A stretch of 58,086 nucleotides of DNA from Prevotella sp. GTDB lineage: Bacteria; Bacteroidota; Bacteroidia; Bacteroidales; Bacteroidaceae. The translations under genes and the position numbers were made by a program. Positions 23,763 to 31,867 of this stretch are shown in pieces. The stretch is from NCBI GenBank assembly GCA_022779305.1, contig JALFSW010000062.1, positions 1-58,086 of the forward strand, given 5' to 3'. Position 1 is the first letter of the stretch. Every line of letters begins with the position of its first letter. A model generated the notes under the pieces. The model ran no database searches, was not told the origin of the DNA, and saw only the letters and a program-made list of their open reading frames with translations.

Positions 23763-25871
23763 TTACTCTATCACAAAGACATCGCCCTCATCATCAAGCG
23801 TTTTCTTTGTTTCCGTTTTGGGTTTGAGCGGGTGTTTGAGTTTTCCCTCTTCGTCAAACATTCCATAGGTGGTGCGAAGAACGATGAACTCGGTGCGGCG
23901 GTTGATTTGGTTGGCAATTTCTTGTTCCTCCTTATCGAGTTTGAGGATGAAAGGTTCGGTGAGCACATCGCCCTCCTTGAGCCACTTATATTTCTCTGCC
24001 ATGCGTTTGCGCACCGTCTTAGGCTTTTCCTCGCCATATCCCACAGGCGAAAGGCGGTCTTTGGCAATGCCTTTCTTTATCAGATAGGCAACCACCGCAT
24101 CAGCCCGCCGTTGCGAGAGTCGTTTGTTGTAATCATCGGAACCTTTGTAATCGGTGTGTGCAGAAAGTTCTATGGTTACGTTTGGATTTTCATTGAGCAA
24201 CTTAACGAGTTCGTCCAGTGCTGTTTCGGATTCAGGGCGCAGCGCGGCTTTGTCGAAGTCGTAGAAGATGTTATCAATCAACACAGGCACACGAATGCTT
24301 GCCAGTGGGAATTGCAGGACATATTCTTTCGATTCTGTAACGGGTTCAACACTGATTTCTTCTTTGTGGTTCAGATAGCCCTCGCAGGTGGCAAGCAAAA
24401 TATAATGAATACCCGGCTTCACCTCATACTCAAACGATCCATCGCTCTTGACCGAAAGTTTGCGATTTGTGCCATCATCCCCCACGAGATACACCTGAGC
24501 CGCAGGCAGTTCGTAGCCCTCCATTTCGTAGACCCACCCCTTCACCGTCTGTATGATTTCAGGCAGCTCAAAGCTGTAAATGTGGTCCCATCCACGTGCA
24601 TCACCACGGTTCGAAGAAAAAAATCCACGATTGCGCAGTCCTTCAAAGGTCATTCCGAAGTCGTCACCTTGCGAATTGAGCGGAAAACCAGGGTGTTCCA
24701 CATGAAAACGGCGGTCTTTCCCCACTTTGGCTATGAAAATGTCGAGTCCGCCCAATCCCCCCCGTCCGTCCGACGAGAAGTAAAGATCGCCATTGGGGCG
24801 GAAAGTGGGAAACATCTCGTTACCCTCAGTGTTGATCGATGCACCCAAGTTTTCCATCCCTCCAATGTTTCCGCCCATCAGTCGGGCACGCCAAATATCC
24901 AGTCCGCCATGTCCGCCCGGCATGTCGCTCACAAAATAAATCCAATTGCCATCGGGCGAGATGGCTGGATGGGCAAAGCTGGAAAGCGTGTCTTTGCTGA
25001 TTTCGAGTTTCGTAGGTTTCCCCCATGCTGCATCCGAGCGATTGCTCACAGCGATTTGGGCATAGCGTGGGTAGGAAGGGTCGGTGGTGCATTGCGTGAT
25101 ATACATTTCTCTGCCGTCGGGCGAAAAGGCAGGCGTCCCCTCATCGAAGTCGGAATTCAGCCCCGATTCCACACGTTGTGGTGCCCCCCATTTTCCTTTG
25201 TCGTCTTTCTGGCTGTAGAAAATGTCGCCCGGCTTTGTTCCCGTGATGCCGCTGAGTTCATCGCCTTGTGCTTCGTTGCGTGTGGAGGTGAAAAAGAGTT
25301 GGTTATATTGGTCGCCATGTAGCATAGGAGAATAGTCTTGTCGGCGCGAATTAAAGACCTCCATCTTCTTGACGATGTATTTCGTGGGTGTAGCCTTTGT
25401 TTGGGGTGCCGTCTGTGCAGCGTTTGCGCCTATGCGTGCAGCGGGGTTGTCGGGCATAGAGTCGAGCGCAAACATATATTCCTTGAGTGCCTCGGTGTAG
25501 GACGCATTTTTCATCAGATTGTCAGCAAGCGTGATGTGGGTTTGGAGGTTGGCTTGTTTGTATCTGATGGCATTGCGGTAGGCAGCGATGGCACGCCCAG
25601 AAGCATTGATGCGGTGGTAGCAATCGCCCATCTTCATTGCCAGTTTGCCACGCTGTTCCCTGTCTTTAGCAGGTGTGCGCTGATAGGCAGTTTTGAATTG
25701 TTCGGCAGCGTCGTAGTATTCGCCGAGTTCGAGAAATTTCTCACCTTTTTTGATGTTGCGCTCAACGCCACAACCAGACAAAAGAAAAAGCGAGGCACAA
25801 AAAATTGCGCCAAAACATTGACCGAATGCTTTGCCACGCATACGTTTATATTGATCGACTACTTGCTTCAT
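23763..25871 (-). CDS. porE: PorE-like T9SS lipoprotein with TPR, beta-propeller and OmpA domains
   Basis: A 702-residue protein whose domain order matches PorE of the type IX secretion system. A lipoprotein signal ends in LLSGC. Next come TPR-like helices (about residues 40-160), a PD40/WD40-like propeller (about 185-425, with repeats such as FSPDGREMYI, ISPDGNWIYF, FRPNGDLYFS), a carboxypeptidase-regulatory-like domain (about 450-530) and an OmpA peptidoglycan-binding domain (about 545-685, IELSAHTDYKGSDDYNKRLS). PorE anchors T9SS to peptidoglycan beneath the outer membrane. The start could also be ATG 25841 (MRGKAFGQ), which gives a more compact signal peptide. It is monocistronic; the T9SS core porKLMN is not in this window. 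Confidence 0.85.
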   Translation of the reverse strand: MKQVVDQYKRMRGKAFGQCFGAIFCASLFLLSGCGVERNIKKGEKFLELGEYYDAAEQFKTAYQRTPAKDREQRGKLAMKMGDCYHRINASGRAIAAYRNAIRYKQANLQTHITLADNLMKNASYTEALKEYMFALDSMPDNPAARIGANAAQTAPQTKATPTKYIVKKMEVFNSRRQDYSPMLHGDQYNQLFFTSTRNEAQGDELSGITGTKPGDIFYSQKDDKGKWGAPQRVESGLNSDFDEGTPAFSPDGREMYITQCTTDPSYPRYAQIAVSNRSDAAWGKPTKLEISKDTLSSFAHPAISPDGNWIYFVSDMPGGHGGLDIWRARLMGGNIGGMENLGASINTEGNEMFPTFRPNGDLYFSSDGRGGLGGLDIFIAKVGKDRRFHVEHPGFPLNSQGDDFGMTFEGLRNRGFFSSNRGDARGWDHIYSFELPEIIQTVKGWVYEMEGYELPAAQVYLVGDDGTNRKLSVKSDGSFEYEVKPGIHYILLATCEGYLNHKEEISVEPVTESKEYVLQFPLASIRVPVLIDNIFYDFDKAALRPESETALDELVKLLNENPNVTIELSAHTDYKGSDDYNKRLSQRRADAVVAYLIKKGIAKDRLSPVGYGEEKPKTVRKRMAEKYKWLKEGDVLTEPFILKLDKEEQEIANQINRRTEFIVLRTTYGMFDEEGKLKHPLKPKTETKKTLDDEGDVFVIE

Positions 25872-26073
25872 ACGTAATGAATAACGAAAAACCAATGGGT
25901 TTTATTGCAGGGAGCGAGGAAGTATTAAGTTCAATTGCATTTAGTAGTTTTTTCGCCATGGCAATGTAAAAACTTCGTACCTCGTTTTTCCGCTGTTCAT
26001 TTGGCTTGACAAAAACGTTCAAATATTATGTAAAAAATCTCCTCAACCTGGCAATTTTATCAGACTTTATGTT

Positions 26074-26081
26074 TACCTTTG
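26074..26081 (+). promoter_or_regulatory. -7 element upstream of the 472-residue LRR gene
   Basis: TACCTTTG, 125 nt before the ATG, without a good -33 match. The rest of the 334-nt gap 25872-26205 is AT-rich and shows no further gene, repeat or hairpin. Confidence 0.5.
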
Positions 26082-26205
26082 CCTTGTAGTGGGTGTTTTT
26101 CTACTTAGGTGGAACATCTGAAGGAAAGAAAATTCCGTATAGATTTGCTGTTCGGGAGCTTACAAAAATACTGAAAATGTTATAAAAAACAAGAAATCTT
26201 AAAAC

Positions 26206-27624
26206 ATGAAACTAATGAAAACAAAAATGATTACGCTCAGAATGCTGACATTGTGTGCCGTATTCGGTATGGCAATGATGGGTTTTGCTCAATCGTATGT
26301 AACCATGACCACATCAAAAGCGGTGGGTGCAGAACTTGTGCTGACCATCGGGGCGAAGGATGGTGTGCAGTTGGATGGATTGGAAGGCGAGGTGGCTAAT
26401 TATGCGGTGTCGAAGCTGAAGGTTACGAAACAAACCTTCACCATCACGGGAACCATCGAGAGTGTGGTAGTGAATGATTGTGGCATCACATCGGTAGACC
26501 TTACGCATGCACCCGAATTGCTCACTTTCAAGGCAGAACAAAACAAACTTACTGAACTCGATTTGCGTGAAAACAAAGCATTGACCACGCTATATTGTTC
26601 GCTCAATGCGCTGAAAAATATCGATGTAAGCCAGCTCGCCAAATTGCGTTTCTTCTCTTGCCACACCAATAGCCTGAAAAGGTTGGACGTTGCCAATAAT
26701 CCTAATTTAAAGGAGTTGTATTGCTATGACAACCATCTGACGGAGCTTGATGTTACGAAGTGTCTGGGTTTAAAGAAACTGTCGTGTGGGGGAAATCAAC
26801 TGACTACGCTCGATGTGTCAAACAACAAGATGCTGGGTGTGTTGCTCTGTCACAACAACAAATTAGAGGATCTCAATGTTGCCAACAATCGTTTCCTTTA
26901 TCAACTGGCGTTTTCAAACAACAATATCTCCACCATTGACCTGAGTAACAATCTTGATTTGGAGGTGATTTATGCCGATAACAATCCTTTGGAAGAACCG
27001 CTGAATGTGGAGAACATGAAGCAGCTGGAACAATTGTTCGTCTTCAATACCAACACGGCTTCTATGGATTTGAGTACCAATGTTAAGTTGCAGGAGTTTT
27101 CTTGTTCACACAACATGTTTTCAGAACTTGATTTCAGTCATAATCCTGCCTTGCGGCATGTTTGGGTGCAGGACAACAGAATCGGTGCCGAAGGGATGAA
27201 AAAACTTGTGGCATCGCTTCCTCTTCGTTCAGCGACAAACAAGGGCATATTGATCATGAAAGACGTGAATGTGGACGATATGAACGAATGTCTGAAAGAA
27301 GATGTTGTGGCGGCACAAGAGAAATTTTGGACATTGTATGAGATTGAAGATGAAATCATCACGCCGTATGAAGGCATGGTCACAGGACTTGATATGACCT
27401 GTGTTCGGAAGATGTCGGTTGTCAGAGAAAACGGCATTCTTCGCATTGACAGCGCCAAACCCAATGCCGTCTATGAGGTTTTTAGGATGGATGGTGTGAA
27501 AATCTTTGAGGGTGTGACGGATGCAATGGGTGGCGCACGCTGTGTGCTCAACGTTCCTGCAACGGAAAGCGTGATTGTTAAATGTGGGATGGGGAAGGTG
27601 ATAGGGTTGCCTAGGGTTGCCTAG
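26206..27624 (+). CDS. Secreted leucine-rich-repeat protein with a T9SS-type C-terminus altered by a CCTAG array
   Basis: A 472-residue protein: signal peptide to about residue 29 (MMGFAQ|SY), then about twelve 21-23-residue leucine-rich repeats (residues 75-320) of the form LYCYDNHLTELDVTKC, similar to InlJ-type repeats. A linker module GMKKLVASLP ... FWTLYEI follows. The C-terminal domain (VVRENGILRIDSAKPNA ... VFRMDGVKIF) looks like a T9SS type A sorting domain. The last residues GLPRVA and the TAG stop are read from the first units of a CCTAG array, so the usual terminal strand after GKVI may have been replaced. Confidence 0.82.
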   Translation: MKLMKTKMITLRMLTLCAVFGMAMMGFAQSYVTMTTSKAVGAELVLTIGAKDGVQLDGLEGEVANYAVSKLKVTKQTFTITGTIESVVVNDCGITSVDLTHAPELLTFKAEQNKLTELDLRENKALTTLYCSLNALKNIDVSQLAKLRFFSCHTNSLKRLDVANNPNLKELYCYDNHLTELDVTKCLGLKKLSCGGNQLTTLDVSNNKMLGVLLCHNNKLEDLNVANNRFLYQLAFSNNNISTIDLSNNLDLEVIYADNNPLEEPLNVENMKQLEQLFVFNTNTASMDLSTNVKLQEFSCSHNMFSELDFSHNPALRHVWVQDNRIGAEGMKKLVASLPLRSATNKGILIMKDVNVDDMNECLKEDVVAAQEKFWTLYEIEDEIITPYEGMVTGLDMTCVRKMSVVRENGILRIDSAKPNAVYEVFRMDGVKIFEGVTDAMGGARCVLNVPATESVIVKCGMGKVIGLPRVA

Positions 27625-27730
27625 GTTCTCCTAGGGTTTCCTAGTTTTTCTAGGGCTGCCTAGTTTTCCTAGGCGGGCGAACACATAGGTTCGCCCCTAC
27701 TAGGCTTTCCTAGGTTCTCCTAGGGTTTCC
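27608..27730. repeat. CCTAG array 6 with embedded hairpin
   Basis: CTAG tetramers every 9-10 nt with pyrimidine-rich plus-strand spacers. The first units encode the last residues and the stop of the LRR gene. Between units lies the hairpin 27675-27696. Confidence 0.9.
27672..27700. repeat. GGGCGAAC/GTTCGCCC hairpin element, copy 1
   Basis: GGGCGAAC at 27675-27682, loop ACATAG, GTTCGCCC at 27689-27696, then CCTAC. An identical element occurs at 38192-38213 inside another CCTAG array, and the left half recurs at the right edge of the window. Confidence 0.85.
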
Positions 27731-27774
27731 GGGGAATTGATTTTTGATTCTCTCGATAAAAAGAAATAAAAAGA

Positions 27775-27806
27775 TTTGGGATTGCTGAAAAAATGTTGTA
27801 ACTTTG
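27775..27806 (+). promoter_or_regulatory. Promoter of tRNA-Leu
   Basis: TTTG, 20 bp, TAACTTTG, an exact match to the consensus; the tRNA 5' end is 10 nt beyond the -7 element. Confidence 0.8.
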
Positions 27807-27816
27807 CACGGCAAAT

Positions 27817-27898
27817 GCGCCTGTGGCGGAATTGGTAGACGCGCTAGACTTAGGATCTAGTGTTGCAGAACGTGCAGGTTCGAGTCCTGTTAGGCGCA
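27817..27898 (+). tRNA. tRNA-Leu (anticodon UAG)
   Basis: An 82-nt class II tRNA. Acceptor arms GCGCCTG and TAGGCGC (one G-U pair), D-arm GGCGGAATTGGTAGAC, anticodon stem CTAGA/TCTAG with loop CTTAGGA (anticodon TAG), a long variable arm, and T-arm GGTTCGAGTCC. The discriminator is A and the CCA end is not encoded. The OMP operon starts 48 nt downstream with no visible terminator between. Confidence 0.95.
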
Positions 27899-27945
27899 CA
27901 TTATTATCTAAGGAAGAGCCGCTTAAGGATATTTAGTTTTCAGCA

Positions 27946-28881
27946 ATGATTTATTTTAGAAGAAGTTTGTTGGCATTGGTTGCTTTGTTATCCACTCCGA
28001 TGCTAACGGTTTTATATGGCCAAAATGCTGCGCTATATTATAATAAGGTAGAACATTTACGTTTGGGCGAAAGAATAAGTCTTCGTACGAATCTCGTGGA
28101 TTGGGCAGTGGTTGTGCCTAATCTTGGAGTGGAAATGACGTTGGGCAACAAGTCATGGAACAAATGGACGATAGGGCTTTCGGGAAGATTGAATTGGCAA
28201 TCGGGAACGAAATCGTTGTCGTATAATGTTTTTGATCTCTATGATGGGAGAGTGGAGCTAAGAAAATATTGGCATGGAAAAAATCCGCGTCGTGTTTTTT
28301 ATTGGGGTGTTTATGGTGGTGCAAACCATTTCGATATCAAACTATCAGAGACAGGCAAGAAAGGAAGTTCGTTTTTTGGTGGTCTGACGATTGGAACGAC
28401 AACCCAACTTTACGGCTACCAAAATGGTTCGAGTTTGGATTTAGACTTGGGGTTGAATGTGGGTGTGGTGCTTGCCAAATATGACGAGTATCGAAGAGAA
28501 ATACAGGATAATCAGTATGTTTATACAACGGTGGCGAAGAAGGAGAGCTATCGACCAACCTTCAGTCCGCTGGTCTATGCTACGTCCACTGACGTTGTGA
28601 AAGTTTCGCTGGTTTATCATTTTGGAACGAAGGTGGCAAACCGCTACAAGAAGCGTGAATTGGTGGATGAAGAATATCGTCTCCGAATTGCCAATGAAGC
28701 CTATCGTCGTGACACATTGCGTGCAGCCAAAGAGGAGGCAAAAGCCGCAAAACGCATAGAACGGGCACGCAATAAGAAGCTAAAAGAATACGAAAAAGCA
28801 GAGAAAGCGAAACAGAAAGCAGCACAAAAGGCTGCGCTCAAAGCAGCGAAGGCTGAAGAAAAGAAAGGAGAAAAGAAATGA
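27946..28881 (+). CDS. DUF3575 outer-membrane protein with Lys/Ala-rich tail
   Basis: A 311-residue protein with a signal peptide (to about residue 25, LYGQ). The DUF3575 signature ISLRTNLVDWAVVVPNLGVE comes next, followed by alternating beta-strands consistent with a small outer-membrane barrel. From about residue 225 the chain becomes a long charged helix dominated by Lys, Ala, Glu and Arg (RAAKEEAKAAKRIERAR and similar), ending KKGEKK. Its stop overlaps the next start by 4 nt (ATGA). DUF3575 genes often accompany fimbrial or OmpA-like loci in Bacteroidales; no fimbrilin is present here. The role is unknown. Confidence 0.8.
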   Translation: MIYFRRSLLALVALLSTPMLTVLYGQNAALYYNKVEHLRLGERISLRTNLVDWAVVVPNLGVEMTLGNKSWNKWTIGLSGRLNWQSGTKSLSYNVFDLYDGRVELRKYWHGKNPRRVFYWGVYGGANHFDIKLSETGKKGSSFFGGLTIGTTTQLYGYQNGSSLDLDLGLNVGVVLAKYDEYRREIQDNQYVYTTVAKKESYRPTFSPLVYATSTDVVKVSLVYHFGTKVANRYKKRELVDEEYRLRIANEAYRRDTLRAAKEEAKAAKRIERARNKKLKEYEKAEKAKQKAAQKAALKAAKAEEKKGEKK

Positions 28882-29432
28882 AAAGATGTATCTTGTCATT
28901 GATGATGGGCTTGATTGCTGTTTTGGTGAAGGCACAAATGATAGCCGTGAACACCGATGTGACACAACTGGCATTGCAAACCTATAACCTTGGGGCAGAA
29001 ATGACGATAGGCAATCGTTCCACCTTAGGACTTTCGTTCTTTACAAACAATCAGCCCTATTGGCACAAAGAACTCAAAGCAACAGGCGTTCAGCCTGAAT
29101 ACAGATACTATTTCAGTGGCAGACCGATGTATCATCACTTTGTGGGTGTGAGTGCATTGGCTGTGGACTATGATATGAAATGGGGCAGTGTGCGCTATGA
29201 TGGTTTTGCAGCAGGTGCAGGACTGACTTTTGGTTATGTGGTTTCGCTGTCCAATCGTCTGACACTTGATGCCCATGCAGGCGTAGGGCTTGTGATGTTT
29301 CATCAGAAAAAGACCCACGACACCCTGCCCGAGCTTGAGACTACAGCCGGGACGGTTGCTGCTCATGGATACACTGGCTACCAACTGATGCCAACAAAAA
29401 TTGGGATAACGCTTTCATATATAATAAGGTGA
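28878..29432 (+). CDS. DUF3575-like outer-membrane protein (short)
   Basis: A 184-residue protein with a signal peptide (to about residue 20, VKAQ) and the DUF3575 pattern VNTDVTQLALQTYNLGAEMT. Aromatic-ended beta-strands follow, down to the terminal ITLSYIIR. It is a barrel-only relative of the preceding protein, without the charged tail. The ATG overlaps the preceding stop, implying translational coupling within the four-gene cluster. Confidence 0.78.
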   Translation: MKRCILSLMMGLIAVLVKAQMIAVNTDVTQLALQTYNLGAEMTIGNRSTLGLSFFTNNQPYWHKELKATGVQPEYRYYFSGRPMYHHFVGVSALAVDYDMKWGSVRYDGFAAGAGLTFGYVVSLSNRLTLDAHAGVGLVMFHQKKTHDTLPELETTAGTVAAHGYTGYQLMPTKIGITLSYIIR

Positions 29433-29452
29433 GACAAAGTAAGAGAAAAAGC

Positions 29453-31867
29453 ATGAAGAAATCGGTTGGCTATCAACGATTTTTTGTAGTGTCGTTACTG
29501 TTCTTTTTTTGTGTGTCGTTACTGAAAGCGCAGGTGATGCACATAACGGGAAAGGTGTATAAGAATATGAAATCGATGGATGGGGGAACGACAAACAAGT
29601 TGCCCCTATCGGTAACGGTTTATATCTTCGACAATAAAAGTGATGCACAACGGCAAGCCACAGCCTATAAGAACAAAAGCACAGGTGTGGCAGAAGAAGT
29701 AACGATCAAGAGCAATGCAACGGTGACGCCCGACTATGAAGGCTATTTTGAAGCCGACGTGTCGGGGAAAGGTGCGTTGATGGTGATCAATGAAGGCGAA
29801 GTGAAGGTGGTGAACATCAGTTCTGCCCTGCATTACGATATTGTTTTCGATGGCGGAACAAAGAGTATTTTGCTTGCCAACACAACGGTTATAGGGAAGC
29901 AAACAGGTGCTAATGTGTTGGCAATGAAGCCCATTGATGATGGTCCAAATCTGCATTGGGACGTAACGATTACGTTGCCAGAGTGGTATACAAAAGACGA
30001 TTCACGTTTGATTTTCCAACCCGTGGTGATTGACTGTCAGACAGAAGACACCCTGCAATACCTTGAACCTCTGGTGTTTGAAGGGAAGCGGTATCATCGC
30101 AACCAAATGCGCAGAAAGAGTTTTGACTATCATCGCAATGATTCGCTGCAAAAATATTTCATTGCCGATCGTCCGACTGACCAGCATAGCTTTAGTTTCC
30201 GATGGGAAACCACCTATCCCAAACCCAATCCCAACAAGACCTATAAGTGGGGATCGGTGTTGAGATTGGAAGACTACACCCACATTTATTTTGAAGACAG
30301 CTCAAAAAATGGCACTTGCAACACCCGGAAGCCTTGGAAACTCCTTGATGTATCGATGGCAATGAAGCCCATAGAGCTCACACCGCAGTATTACGAACAA
30401 GCCCGCGCCCAACTGAGAGAAGTTCCTCGCGACTTGCAACTCACCTTTATGGTGGGACGCGACGAGCTTACGGCAGATGAATCCAACCAACAAAACCTCG
30501 ACCAATTGGTGAGAGAATTGCGTTCCTATGGTAGGGCTTTGATGAATTTCACGGTGCAAGGCACAGCCTCGCCCGAAGGAAACACGGCAACCAACCTGCG
30601 CTTAGCAACCAACCGTGCACGAAAGGCATTGGAACTTGTGGGCAAGCAAATCAGTAGTGCAGGATTAGAGGTGAAAGAACCTTTGGTATATACTTGGTTT
30701 GATGTGGCAGATTCGCTCAAGATGCGTGGGTTTGAAACCGAAGCAGGCGAACTGAAAAATTATGCTTTCAACAATAATGCCGCAGAAATACGGCGGTTGC
30801 AAGCAATGCCCGTTGTACAAGAAATTCTGAATAATCAACGTTTAATGCGTTGCACTTACACATTGCGACAAAACAAAATTTTAGAACCAGAAGAAGCCCT
30901 TTGGGTGTATTACAATGATAAGGAGTATCGGGAAGGCGGGAAGAATGTGTTCTCGAATGGTGACTATTACAACCTCTTTCGTCAGATAAAAGATTCGGTT
31001 GAACTCCGAAAACTCACCTATCGTGCATGGGAAGAGAACAAAAGTCGAAAGACGATGAAGTACAGTCCCTTTGCGGCTTATTTAGCCAACCGTATGGCTT
31101 GTTATGCCATTGAAAACGATTCCATTGACCTGACGATATTAGCCCCTTTCACTGATATGAAGGCAGGGCTGGAAGTGGAGCGTCCTATTTCTTTCGACAA
31201 TACCTATCGTTATAGGGTCAATCGGCGTGAATTGGTGGCAAATCAGGCGGTGATGTGTTTCAAAGCAATGAAGCTCGGCGAAGCCTATCATTTGGCAAGT
31301 AAGCTCCCCGATACGGATGCGTATAAAGACATCAAGATGTTTACCGATTTGGAAACCTTGTTCTTCAAGCAAACCAAAACACCCGATGAGGCTCGAAGAG
31401 CACAAGAAGCCTTGGACTACGTGATGCGTTCAAATGCTGAAAACCATGCGATTTTGTTGTTTGAATTGGCACCAGAATTGGGTAAATCCTATGCCGATGT
31501 TGAGCCATTGGTTGATGCCTTGCCCGATAACAGTGCAAAAAAATGGTATATGAAAGGTGTGATAGAGGCAAGCAAACCCGAAGTGAGCGATGAAGATTTT
31601 ATGGATTTGGCAACCAAATATGGGGTAGACGTAGCGCTGCGTATGACAGACAACAGCAACCCCGCCTTTTTAGCCTATTTTCAACATAGTTTCGATATGC
31701 AACCTCAGTATAAAGGCTATTACAACATAGATGCGAATATCAGCGACGAAACGAGGAAAAAATATCCCTATGACGAGAAAAAAGCAGCGGAATATCGCCA
31801 GAAATTTATTGATTTGATGATTGCAGCCGGAAAAATTGAGGCTCCAAAAGAAGAGAATGCAGAATGA
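29453..31867 (+). CDS. OmpA-like peptidoglycan-binding protein of the DUF3575 cluster
   Basis: An 804-residue protein from the ATG at 29453; a GTG at 29429 overlapping the previous stop would add eight residues and is possible. A signal peptide (to about KAQ, residue 27) is followed by a carboxypeptidase-regulatory-like beta-domain (to about 150), a beta-rich middle, and an OmpA-type domain at about 330-400 (FTVQGTASPEGNTATNLRLA, NRARKAL). A long helical C-terminal region resembles TPR repeats. It probably links the outer-membrane partners to peptidoglycan. The stop overlaps the next start by 4 nt. Confidence 0.75.
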   Translation: MKKSVGYQRFFVVSLLFFFCVSLLKAQVMHITGKVYKNMKSMDGGTTNKLPLSVTVYIFDNKSDAQRQATAYKNKSTGVAEEVTIKSNATVTPDYEGYFEADVSGKGALMVINEGEVKVVNISSALHYDIVFDGGTKSILLANTTVIGKQTGANVLAMKPIDDGPNLHWDVTITLPEWYTKDDSRLIFQPVVIDCQTEDTLQYLEPLVFEGKRYHRNQMRRKSFDYHRNDSLQKYFIADRPTDQHSFSFRWETTYPKPNPNKTYKWGSVLRLEDYTHIYFEDSSKNGTCNTRKPWKLLDVSMAMKPIELTPQYYEQARAQLREVPRDLQLTFMVGRDELTADESNQQNLDQLVRELRSYGRALMNFTVQGTASPEGNTATNLRLATNRARKALELVGKQISSAGLEVKEPLVYTWFDVADSLKMRGFETEAGELKNYAFNNNAAEIRRLQAMPVVQEILNNQRLMRCTYTLRQNKILEPEEALWVYYNDKEYREGGKNVFSNGDYYNLFRQIKDSVELRKLTYRAWEENKSRKTMKYSPFAAYLANRMACYAIENDSIDLTILAPFTDMKAGLEVERPISFDNTYRYRVNRRELVANQAVMCFKAMKLGEAYHLASKLPDTDAYKDIKMFTDLETLFFKQTKTPDEARRAQEALDYVMRSNAENHAILLFELAPELGKSYADVEPLVDALPDNSAKKWYMKGVIEASKPEVSDEDFMDLATKYGVDVALRMTDNSNPAFLAYFQHSFDMQPQYKGYYNIDANISDETRKKYPYDEKKAAEYRQKFIDLMIAAGKIEAPKEENAE

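Noticed and set aside
23832..25322. 496-residue reading frame antisense to porE
   Set aside because: Shadow frame; no recognisable domain, and the opposite strand carries the full PorE-type architecture.
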